In this document: positions 1-5,210 of the stretch, piece by piece
How the letters are laid out: every line of letters starts with the position of its first letter
Position numbering within the stretch: the stretch's first letter is position 1
From: Leptofilum sp050292445
GTDB lineage: Bacteria > Chloroflexota > Anaerolineae > Promineifilales > Promineifilaceae
Direction of reading: 5' to 3'
Assembly: GCA_050292445.1 (NCBI GenBank)
Contig: JBNKLQ010000339.1
Span: 1 to 5,778 of the forward strand
DNA length: 5,778 nt
The notes under the pieces: generated by a model
Seen by the model: the letters and a program-made list of their open reading frames with translations, nothing else
Databases searched by the model: none
What the model was told of the DNA's origin: nothing
Translations under genes and position numbers: made by a program

Positions 1-78
1 TATCTCATCGAGGCTAAAATAAGCCTTGATGGTTTTGTGCAGCTTGGGTGGGTCGATTTGTACGGCCGTAATCTTCAT
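1..78 (-). CDS. 5' end of an unidentified gene, cut by the window edge
   Basis: An open frame starts with ATG at 78-76 and runs without a stop for 26 codons to the window edge. The protein begins MKITAVQIDPPKLHK and continues with IKAYFSLDEI. The MKIT-V start and the later KAY...SLDE segment faintly resemble the start of SpoVG-family regulators (MKITDVR..., then KAY/A...LDE.F). That is a guess from pattern only, because too little is visible to assign a family. There is no clear Shine-Dalgarno sequence upstream. The next ATG upstream (83-81) meets a stop two codons later, which supports 78 as the start. The gene lies 227 bases downstream of the kinase stop on the same strand, behind two inverted repeats, so it may belong to a separate transcription unit. 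One ACGGCCGT palindrome lies inside it (codons 4-6, Thr-Ala-Val). Confidence 0.5.
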   Translation of the reverse strand, partial: MKITAVQIDPPKLHKTIKAYFSLDEI

Positions 79-157
79 ATCATGGGTACAGGCAAGGTTG
101 GAAACCAAATCGTGCCCATAGTGTAAAACCATCGGCAAAAATAGCAAATTGCCGTAG

Positions 158-222
158 GGGCGAGGCAGGTGGATAAAACCCTTGAAATTCACCAGCACCC
201 TCTCTCCACTTGCCTCGCCCAA
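158..222. repeat. Inverted repeat with 15-bp arms between genes
   Basis: The left arm GGGCGAGGCAGGTGG (158-172) matches the reverse complement of the right arm CCACTTGCCTCGCCC (208-222) at 14 of 15 positions, around a 35-base spacer. The left end reads CGTAGGGGCGA from 153, the same head as the hairpin repeat at 3856-3886 read on the minus strand. The two may therefore be members of one interspersed repeat family. The long spacer and lack of a T-run argue against an intrinsic terminator. Confidence 0.55.
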
Positions 223-255
223 GCACGGCCAGAAAATGCGCCAGCAAAGGAATGG

Positions 256-299
256 ATTCCCGCCCCACGCCTTCGCGGGGGCAGGCACTGCGCGGGAAT
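256..299. repeat. Dispersed-type inverted repeat (ATTCCCGC...GCGGGAAT) just downstream of the kinase
   Basis: The 8-bp perfect ends ATTCCCGC (256-263) and GCGGGAAT (292-299) enclose 28 bases. Within these, CCCCACGC and GCGGGGG can form a further hairpin around CTTC (about 263-280). Elements with ATTCCC/GGGAAT ends are a known style of short interspersed bacterial repeat. It begins 7 bases after the kinase stop codon in the direction of transcription. It could stabilise or end the message there, but no U-run follows the stem, so a classical intrinsic terminator is not supported. Confidence 0.55.
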
Positions 300-305
300 G
301 ACAAT

Positions 306-1946
306 TTAAGGGGTTTTGATCATTGGCAAACGAACCTGCACCTGGGTGCCCGGGGTGAGCGATTGCAGGGTGATACGGCCGTTCATCCCCAATACAATCG
401 CCTGCACAATGGCCAAACCCAGACCGTTACCGGGAAAATCAGCCGTGTTGCGCCCGCGATGAAAACGGCCGAACAGATGCGGCACATCTTCTTCGGGGAT
501 GCCGATGCCCGTGTCGGTGATGGTTAGACAGGCAAACTCATCCTCCTGCGCCAAAGCAACCATCACTTCGCCGCCAGCGAGGGTGAACTTGAGGGCGTTG
601 TCCAGCAGATTTTGCACCGCCTGGCGCAGCAGCAGCGGGGAACCCTGCACCTGGAGCGGCGCGTCGAGCAGCGTCAGGCCAAAGTGAATGTCGCTTTGTT
701 CAGCGCGGGAGGCAAACAGTTCGGCCGTTTCTTGCAACAGTTGGTTCAGATTGACAATTTCGCTTTCACCGTTGCTGTGGGCCTCGATGCGCGACAAATC
801 CAGCAGGCTGTTGGTGAGGGTTTGCAACCGCACCGCTTGCGCCTGCGCCCGCTCGATTTTGGCTACTTGCCCCGGTTCTAAATCGGTTTGGCGTAAGGTT
901 TGCAAATCGGTTTGCAGGGCGGTGAGCGGGGTGTGCAGTTCGTGAGCGGCGTCGGCGATGAACTGGCGCAGGGTGGTGATGGTGCCTTCCAATTGGTCAG
1001 CCATCTTGTTGAAGCTGCTGCCCAGGATGCCCAGCTCGTCATGCCGCTGCACGGCCGTTCTTGCCGCCAAATCCCCATTAGCCATGCGGGTGGTCACAGA
1101 GGTGAGGGTTAACAAAGGGTTTACCAGCCGCCGACTGGCTCGCCAGCCCGCCAATCCGGCCAGCAGCACGGCCACCAACGAAGCAATCAGCCAGCCGCCA
1201 AAAACACTTTGCAAAATGTCACGGCCGTAAGCTGGTCCCTGTGATAATTCCACAAAGCCCAGCAAACGGCCGTCTGTAGTCACGATGGGGTGACGGACGA
1301 TGAGGTTAGAAACGGCCGTTTCCGACGCCGTCCCATCACCAAAACCAAAACCAAACTGCGTGCCAATTACCGGCAGCGCCTCGCCCACCACCTCGCGGGT
1401 CACTGTCGTGGTGCGGGTAATCGTCCCAGAGGAATCAACAACACTGGCGGACTCTGGTGATTCATCTTGTTCCACGATCTGCCTGACAACATCTTCCTCA
1501 ACAGTTTCACCAAATAAACCAGGCTGGATCACAATCGTCGATTCCGACACTTCCCTTACCGGAGCCGCAGCTGACTGGCTAAAGGTTTGCTCAACCCCGT
1601 CCACCGCCACCGAAACGGCAATCTGGGTGTTTTTGTCAGCCAGGCGTGGATCGCCCGAATCGGCCAGCAGCAAAGAATCATCCGGGCTAAACACGCTTAC
1701 CCGCGTTTGCGACAAAAAGGCCAGTCCCTTGATAGTCGCTTGCAATTCCCCAATGTCCATCTCATCCATGATGGGCACAATGCGCTCACTAATCGTTTGC
1801 GCATTACCGGCCAGATAGTCAAGCTCCTGCTGCCGGTAAAACTGCTGCAAAATGGTAAGCAAGGCGGCTCCCAGAGCAACAGTGGCCAGCAGCGCCACAG
1901 CGGCATAGCTGAGAGGTAAACGCCAACGAAGTGATTTTGGTATCAT
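306..1946 (-). CDS. Two-TM sensor histidine kinase with HAMP domain and large extracytoplasmic sensor
   Basis: Membrane sensor kinase of a two-component system, 546 aa from the chosen start. Order (numbering from MIPKSLRW): TM1 ~12-34; extracytoplasmic region ~35-249; TM2 ~250-268; HAMP ~269-322; HisKA H-box FIADAAHELHTPL with phospho-acceptor His335; HATPase with N box QNLLDNALKF (Asn446, Asn450), G1 box DTGIGIP (478-484), F box LFGRFHRG, and G2 box GNGLGL (506-511). All catalytic motifs are intact. The H-box has His where Arg is usual (HELRTPL). The sensor ends in PIVTTDGRLLGFVELSQG, a PAS/Cache-like closing strand, and carries an acidic and Thr-rich insert (~135-215). The frame is open upstream to an ATG at 2015, but those extra codons fall in a REP-like repeat. 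ATG 1946 has AAGGGA 6 bases upstream and begins just before TM1. No response regulator adjoins it, and the signal is unknown. Confidence 0.93.
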   Translation of the reverse strand: MIPKSLRWRLPLSYAAVALLATVALGAALLTILQQFYRQQELDYLAGNAQTISERIVPIMDEMDIGELQATIKGLAFLSQTRVSVFSPDDSLLLADSGDPRLADKNTQIAVSVAVDGVEQTFSQSAAAPVREVSESTIVIQPGLFGETVEEDVVRQIVEQDESPESASVVDSSGTITRTTTVTREVVGEALPVIGTQFGFGFGDGTASETAVSNLIVRHPIVTTDGRLLGFVELSQGPAYGRDILQSVFGGWLIASLVAVLLAGLAGWRASRRLVNPLLTLTSVTTRMANGDLAARTAVQRHDELGILGSSFNKMADQLEGTITTLRQFIADAAHELHTPLTALQTDLQTLRQTDLEPGQVAKIERAQAQAVRLQTLTNSLLDLSRIEAHSNGESEIVNLNQLLQETAELFASRAEQSDIHFGLTLLDAPLQVQGSPLLLRQAVQNLLDNALKFTLAGGEVMVALAQEDEFACLTITDTGIGIPEEDVPHLFGRFHRGRNTADFPGNGLGLAIVQAIVLGMNGRITLQSLTPGTQVQVRLPMIKTP

Positions 1947-1952
1947 CCAGTT

Positions 1953-1958
1953 TCCCTT
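1953..1958 (-). promoter_or_regulatory. Ribosome binding site that supports the kinase start at 1946
   Basis: On the minus strand AAGGGA lies 6 bases before ATG 1946. The upstream in-frame ATGs at 1988 and 2015 have no comparable purine-rich sequence and lie inside or beside the repeat pair at 1991-2043. This decides for the shorter protein. Confidence 0.55.
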
Positions 1959-1990
1959 ACCAGACCCCAATGAATTTGCCCGAATCATCA

Positions 1991-2012
1991 GTAGCCGCGA
2001 TTTCTTATCGCG
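1991..2012 (+). repeat. REP-like hairpin repeat, copy A (GTAGC head)
   Basis: A 22-base unit with head GTAGC, then stem CGCGAT, loop TTCTT and stem ATCGCG. The 6-bp stem is perfect. It is inverted relative to copy B (2022-2043) across a 9-base spacer, giving a 53-base REPIN-like pair. Copy C is at 3819-3840. A conserved GTAG tetranucleotide 5' of a short hairpin is the known hallmark of REP elements recognised by RAYT (TnpA-REP) transposases. Assignment to that class is an inference. Confidence 0.75.
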
Positions 2013-2021
2013 CATCTGGCG

Positions 2022-2043
2022 CGCAGTAAGAAACTGCGGCTAC
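2022..2043 (-). repeat. REP-like hairpin repeat, copy B, inverted partner of copy A
   Basis: Read on the minus strand: head GTAGC, stem CGCAGT, loop TTCTT, stem ACTGCG. It differs from copy A at four positions, which are two compensatory pairs, so the stem stays perfect. It lies between the stop of the third paralog (2070) and the kinase start. A folded transcript through the A-B pair could form a long stem that affects kinase expression relative to the upstream genes. Confidence 0.75.
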
Positions 2044-2069
2044 GAATAACAATTTATACAGTGGTTTGA

Positions 2070-2600
2070 TCATCGTTCCAAAGAGTATACCAGCACATCG
2101 GCCACCAGACGGTCACCCCGTCGCGACCCCCAGGCAGAAATGCCAGTCAGATCCCCCACTTCTTCTAAAGAATCCATTTGCTGGATGACCTGCGGCACCG
2201 GGCCGGTTGTCCCTGCCGTGATGGTGTCATCCCTGTAAATGAGCGTCTCCCGATTAGTCACAATTTCGATCTCTGGCCCTTCATGGTCAACTATAATCGG
2301 CCGTTCCGGATCATTCATATCTATATTCTCGTGGTATGGGCCTGTGCCAATAATAATGGCGTTATCCTGCCGTCGAAGGAAGATGCCCCAGGCGTCTGCT
2401 TCACGCTCTGGCAACTCGGCAGCAGGTATTACGCGATTGCCAGAGGCAATCACCGCACCCTCATCCGTAATTTTTTCTTCCACGACATTGGCACCTGAAG
2501 TTTCCTGACTGGTCAGAAGGCGTACGGCCGTAACCACCGCCCCCGCCAACAAAACCAACACCAGTAACGCCACACCACCCCACAAAATGGATCGTTTCAT
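2070..2600 (-). CDS. Anchored small extracytoplasmic protein, paralog 3 of 3 (most diverged)
   Basis: A 176-aa protein of unknown function. It has an N-terminal MKRS start followed by one hydrophobic helix (~8-30, ending TAVRLL) and no lipobox cysteine, so it is probably an uncleaved membrane anchor with the rest outside the membrane. The outer domain repeats the signature of its two neighbours: AAELPE (~60), GIFLRRQDN...GTG (~73-87), HEGPEIEIVTNRETLIYRDD (~105-125), a Gln-rich linker QVIQQMDS, and the C-terminal WGSRRGDRLVADVLVY. The alternation of short strands ending in a 'GDR.VA.V.V' strand recalls small beta-barrel domains such as DUF5666, but this is a resemblance only. The start has a weak AGGTAGGTG before ATG 2600, 11 bases after the stop of the previous paralog, so the two are probably co-translated. 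It is more diverged than the other two (WGSRR in place of WGERR, and a shorter linker). Confidence 0.85.
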   Translation of the reverse strand: MKRSILWGGVALLVLVLLAGAVVTAVRLLTSQETSGANVVEEKITDEGAVIASGNRVIPAAELPEREADAWGIFLRRQDNAIIIGTGPYHENIDMNDPERPIIVDHEGPEIEIVTNRETLIYRDDTITAGTTGPVPQVIQQMDSLEEVGDLTGISAWGSRRGDRLVADVLVYSLER

Positions 2601-2611
2601 GACACACCTAC

Positions 2612-3241
2612 CTACTCAAAGGCACCGCCACCCAGCGGGCCGTAAACCAACACCGTCGCCACAATGCGATCACCGCGCCGTTCGCCCCACACCTCTAACT
2701 CCAGATTACCAGTGATGTCCTCGGGCGAATCAATCTGGCGCACCGCTTGCACCACCTCGCGCTCGCCGCTTTCCTGCTCAGGCGGGATGCTCAAATCAGT
2801 CACATCGCGGTAGATGAGCGTGTCTGGCGTGATGACCACTTCCAGCTGCGGGCCATCGGTGCGTGGGATGAGCGTTGTGCTTTCCTGTCCGGTTTCGGGA
2901 TTGACTTCGACATCCACTTCCAGATCGATGTTGCCTGTACCCACCAGTAACGTGTTGTCTTCCCGGCTTACCAAAACACCAAAGGTGACCGATGGCTCAT
3001 CAGGCAGCTCCGGCGCGGGCAAAATGGTGGTTTGCACCGCCACAGGCGGCCCGCCATCTTGGGAGGAGATGGATTGCATCACGCGCCCACCGCCACCAGA
3101 ATCGGCAACGGCCGTATCCGCCTCCCCACTCACACTTTCACTCTCAGGCGCTAACAGCCGAACGGCCGTAACCGCCCCACCCGCTAATAATCCAATCACT
3201 ACCAAAACCAAACCGCCAATTAAAACAGTTCGCTTATTCAT
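2612..3241 (-). CDS. Anchored small extracytoplasmic protein, paralog 2 of 3
   Basis: A 209-aa protein of unknown function and the longest of the three paralogs. It has an N-terminal NKR, one membrane helix (~7-30, ending TAVRLL), and then a Ser/Glu/Gly-rich linker (~32-65) including a GGGG run. The shared outer domain follows: ILPAPELP (~73-80), GVLVSREDN...GTG (~88-103), DGPQLEVVITPDTLIYRD (~128-146), QAVRQIDSPEDI, and VWGERRGDRIVATVLVY (~184-200), with a Gly-rich tail. Its ATG overlaps the stop of the upstream paralog by one base (TAATG), with GGAGGG 6 bases before the start, so translation is likely coupled. The DNA encoding the C-terminal motif (2651-2689) matches the same stretch of the upstream paralog at 37 of 39 bases. 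That suggests recent duplication or gene conversion. Confidence 0.87.
   Translation of the reverse strand: MNKRTVLIGGLVLVVIGLLAGGAVTAVRLLAPESESVSGEADTAVADSGGGGRVMQSISSQDGGPPVAVQTTILPAPELPDEPSVTFGVLVSREDNTLLVGTGNIDLEVDVEVNPETGQESTTLIPRTDGPQLEVVITPDTLIYRDVTDLSIPPEQESGEREVVQAVRQIDSPEDITGNLELEVWGERRGDRIVATVLVYGPLGGGAFE
3108..3115. repeat. One example of the over-represented palindrome ACGGCCGT (14 exact copies in the window)
   Basis: Exact copies start at 62, 375, 1051, 1221, 1266, 1312, 2524, 3108, 3162, 3476, 3725, 4093, 4737 and 5384. One-mismatch forms lie at 465, 721, 2297, 4672 and 4834. The octamer is its own reverse complement. It occurs in coding frames as Thr-Ala-Val and in another frame as (x)-Gly-Arg. 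A random octamer would be expected about 0.1 times in this length. The role is unknown; the pattern is like HIP1 of cyanobacteria. Confidence 0.85.
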
Positions 3242-3801
3242 TACCGACCCTCCGCAAAAACCACCACCGTAGCCACAATCCGATCACCGCGCCGTTCGCC
3301 CCAAACCGCCATTGAGGCTCCTTTTGTCAAGTTTGATGGCTGATCCACCTGCCGCACCTCCTGCTGCACCGTCTGCTCCTTCGATTCCGAGGCTTCAAAG
3401 CTCACTTTGGTGATGTCTTCGTAGAAAACGGTGTCTCCCGTGACGACCACTTCCACCTCTGGCCCACTGTGATCCACGGCCGTTGACGTTTCGCCATTTT
3501 CCACCTGAATGCTGACGCTGGTCGAGCCAGTCCCCATAAAGTAGCTGTTATCCTCCTGCCGCAAAAAGACACCGCCTGCGCTAAACTCCTCGGTGGGCAG
3601 TTCTGGCGCAGGCAGGATGACCGTTTGCACCGTCACCGGATTGCCGCTGCCGTCATCAAACACATCCTCAAACACCTGCGCCCCGGCAGGAATCTCCGGT
3701 TCATCTTGGGCAGTGAGAAGTTGAACGGCCGTAAACGCCCCCGCCCCCAACACCGCCAACAAACCAATCACACCAATCGCTATCCAAACTGAACGTTTCA
3801 T
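3241..3801 (-). CDS. Anchored small extracytoplasmic protein, paralog 1 of 3
   Basis: A 186-aa protein of unknown function. It has an MKRSVW start, a single membrane helix (~5-28, ending TAVQLL) and an acidic linker. The outer domain has ILPAPELP (~62-69), GVFLRQEDN...GTG (~77-92), HSGPEVEVVVTGDTVFYED (~109-127), a Gln-rich QTVQQEVRQVDQP, and VWGERRGDRIVATVVVF (~166-182). The open frame continues upstream to 3921, but the extra 40 codons cross three interspersed repeats (including the SVGATRRVAL peptide encoded by the hairpin at 3856-3886) and are not part of the gene. AAAAGGAG sits 6 bases before ATG 3801, the clearest ribosome binding site in the window. It ends in TAATG with the next paralog. 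It lies downstream of the ABC permease, which suggests an accessory role, though no direct evidence of function is visible. Confidence 0.88.
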   Translation of the reverse strand: MKRSVWIAIGVIGLLAVLGAGAFTAVQLLTAQDEPEIPAGAQVFEDVFDDGSGNPVTVQTVILPAPELPTEEFSAGGVFLRQEDNSYFMGTGSTSVSIQVENGETSTAVDHSGPEVEVVVTGDTVFYEDITKVSFEASESKEQTVQQEVRQVDQPSNLTKGASMAVWGERRGDRIVATVVVFAEGR

Positions 3802-3807
3802 ATCAAA

Positions 3808-3815
3808 CTCCTTTT
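3808..3815 (-). promoter_or_regulatory. Strong Shine-Dalgarno that fixes the start of paralog 1
   Basis: Minus-strand AAAAGGAG ends 6 bases before ATG 3801. It marks the internal ATG as the true start rather than the GTG at 3921. Confidence 0.8.
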
Positions 3816-3818
3816 TCT

Positions 3819-3840
3819 CGCGGTAAGAAACCGCGGCTAC
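3819..3840 (-). repeat. REP-like hairpin repeat, copy C (single)
   Basis: Read on the minus strand: GTAGC head, stem CGCGGT, loop TTCTT, stem ACCGCG. The architecture and loop are the same as in copies A and B, with a third variant of the covarying stem positions. It lies directly upstream of the ribosome binding site of paralog 1 and has no inverted partner nearby. Confidence 0.72.
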
Positions 3841-3855
3841 TTTTTCTACATGATT

Positions 3856-3886
3856 CGTAAGGGCGACCCGGCGGGTCGCCCCTACG
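3856..3886. repeat. Near-perfect hairpin repeat in the gap after the permease
   Basis: Arms CGTAAGGGCGACCC (3856-3869) and GGGTCGCCCCTACG (3873-3886) pair at 13 of 14 positions around a 3-base GGC loop. This GTAGGGGCGACCC type of palindrome is familiar as an interspersed intergenic repeat in several phyla. When misread as coding it yields peptides like VGATRRVA, as seen here in the false N-terminal extension of paralog 1. It could act as an RNA stem between the permease and paralog messages. It has no T-run and so is not a clear terminator. Confidence 0.72.
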
Positions 3887-3900
3887 GATTCACTGATTAC

Positions 3901-3914
3901 CGAATACCGAATAC
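3901..3914. repeat. Short tandem repeat CGAATAC x2
   Basis: Two direct copies of CGAATAC (3901-3907, 3908-3914) follow GATTAC and are continued by CGATCAC, making a run of degenerate 7-base units that abuts the permease stop codon at 3918-3920. It looks like part of the repeat cluster that fills this intergenic gap. Confidence 0.5.
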
Positions 3915-3917
3915 CGA

Positions 3918-5210
3918 TCACTCGTACCGCAGCGCCTCAATCGGATCGAGACGCGAGGCCCGCACCGCCGGGTACAGCCCGAACACCAGCCCTGTCAACA
4001 AAGCCACGCCAAAGGCCAGCGGGATGCTGCGCGGGTCCAGCAGCGCCACACCCCGGTTGAGCGACGCCGCCAATGGGACCGAGAGAATGCCAACGGCCGT
4101 TCCCAACAGCCCGCCCGCCGCACTGATCAACACCGCCTCCAGCAAAAACTGGCGCACAATGTCGCCCGACTGCGCCCCGACGGCCAGCCGCACGCCAATT
4201 TCGCGCGTGCGTTCCGTCACGCTCACCAACATCACGTTCATGATGCCGATGCCGCCCACCACCAACGACACCGTCGCCATCGCCGCCAGCAAAAAGGCAA
4301 AAGTGCGCGCCGCCGCCTGCTGTGCGCCTAAAATTTCCTGGCGCGTTGTCAGCTCAAAATCATCTTCGTAATCGCCCAGATCATCTTTTTCCACGCCGTG
4401 CCGCTCCCGCAAATATTCAATAATTTGCTGGCGCGCCGTGGCCATTTGTGACTCATCGCTAACGCGGGCAAAGATGTCCACCGATGGTTCCTCATCAAAC
4501 AAATTCAAAATGGCCGTGCTGATGGGCAGGTAGAGCGCCTCATTGGGACGCAGCTGATTGCGCAGGGCGGGATTGATCACCTCCAGCTCGGCCAACACCC
4601 CAATCACCAAACATTTGCGCCGATTGACCCAAATCAATTCGTCTAGTGGCGGATCGCCCTCGAACAAATCTTCGGCCGTTTTGTGGCCCAGCACGCACAC
4701 GTCGGCATTGGCAATGACTTCAGACGGGGTGAAGAAACGGCCGTCTCCCAAAAAACCATCTGGCGTCAGCGACACCCCATCCGGCCAGCCCACCAGCTGC
4801 ACCTGTCCCCGCGTGATGAGATTGGCCAACCCGTCGGCCGTCGTGCCCTCCACATTCATGTCCAGCACGCTGCGGTCCCGCCGAATTTTGCCCTCACCGC
4901 CCACCGACATAATGACCCGCTGCACCAGCGGCACCGACTCTGGCATCTGCAAGCCTTCTTCAAAAGAGAGAATCTCGCCGACGGGCACCAGTTCCCCCTG
5001 GTCAATCTTTTCCTTCACAGCAATCTGCACCATGTCGGAGCCGAGGTAGCGGAAATTGGCATCCACCGCCGCCCGCGCCCCGTTGCCCAGAGCCAACATG
5101 CTAATCACCGAGGCCACGCCAATGACAATGCCTAGCGTCGTCAGCACGGCGCGCAACTTGTTGCCCATAATGCCGTTCCAGGCCGTAACAATCGTGTTTA
5201 GTAACGTCAT
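3918..5210 (-). CDS. MacB/FtsX-type ABC transporter permease
   Basis: A 430-aa integral membrane subunit of a MacB-type (type VII) ABC transporter, which couples cytoplasmic ATP hydrolysis to movements of its extracytoplasmic domain. TM1 ~21-43 carries the typical LRAVLTTLGIVIGVASVI segment, followed by a periplasmic-type core domain ~45-295. The FtsX core then has TM2 ~303-327 (GGIGIMNVMLVSV), the coupling segment TERTREIGVRLAVGA (332-346), TM3 ~354-378 and TM4 ~395-417, ending in the family's usual AVRASRLDPIEALRYE. Length and all landmarks are normal for a permease split from its ATPase. Its ATG overlaps the ATPase TGA by 4 bases (ATGA), so the two subunits are probably translationally coupled. 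GGTGAG lies 10 bases upstream, inside the ATPase tail. No MacA-like (HlyD) adaptor gene is in the window. The substrate cannot be told from sequence; peptides, lipids or toxic compounds are all known for relatives. Confidence 0.94.
   Translation of the reverse strand: MTLLNTIVTAWNGIMGNKLRAVLTTLGIVIGVASVISMLALGNGARAAVDANFRYLGSDMVQIAVKEKIDQGELVPVGEILSFEEGLQMPESVPLVQRVIMSVGGEGKIRRDRSVLDMNVEGTTADGLANLITRGQVQLVGWPDGVSLTPDGFLGDGRFFTPSEVIANADVCVLGHKTAEDLFEGDPPLDELIWVNRRKCLVIGVLAELEVINPALRNQLRPNEALYLPISTAILNLFDEEPSVDIFARVSDESQMATARQQIIEYLRERHGVEKDDLGDYEDDFELTTRQEILGAQQAAARTFAFLLAAMATVSLVVGGIGIMNVMLVSVTERTREIGVRLAVGAQSGDIVRQFLLEAVLISAAGGLLGTAVGILSVPLAASLNRGVALLDPRSIPLAFGVALLTGLVFGLYPAVRASRLDPIEALRYE

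Larger units (their letters stand above)
79..305. other. Non-coding stretch between the kinase and the next gene
   Basis: This 227-base gap holds the two inverted repeats at 158-222 and 256-299 and little else that can be named. Open frames here on either strand are short and arginine/proline-rich in the manner of repeat-derived frames, with no convincing start signals. The promoter of the gene starting at 78 probably lies in 79-157, but I could not identify convincing -35 and -10 boxes. Confidence 0.5.

Noticed and set aside
256..299. Intrinsic terminator for the kinase transcript
   Set aside because: The stem is plausible but there is no U-run after it, and the element looks like a dispersed repeat, so it is reported as a repeat only.
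158..299. CRISPR array or attachment site
   Set aside because: The repeats are inverted, not regularly spaced direct repeats, and no cas, integrase or tRNA sequence is near.
80..304. Minus-strand open frame of 74 codons between the kinase and the left-edge gene
   Set aside because: It runs through the two inverted repeats, starts inside one of them, and its Arg/Pro-rich start (MSFPRSACPREG) is repeat-derived. No family resemblance is seen.
210..527. Plus-strand open frame of 105 codons across the kinase 3' end
   Set aside because: It overlaps the kinase gene antisense, has no ribosome binding site, and its composition is that of a shadow frame in GC-rich DNA.
1300..1818. Plus-strand open frame of 172 codons inside the kinase
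   Set aside because: It is antisense to the kinase sensor domain, Ser/Thr/Pro-rich as expected from reading the opposite strand, and has no start signal.
2044..2073. Short peptide starting with ATG overlapping the paralog 3 stop (MIKPLYKLLF...)
   Set aside because: The 22-codon frame runs into the REP-like pair and stops there. It has no independent support beyond the ATGA overlap.
3850..4371. Plus-strand open frame of 173 codons at the permease 3' end
   Set aside because: It begins in the interspersed hairpin and runs antisense to the conserved FtsX core of the permease.
4558..5135. Long plus-strand frames opposite the permease outer domain
   Set aside because: Two overlapping frames on the same strand, both antisense to a convincing gene, with no recognisable motif.
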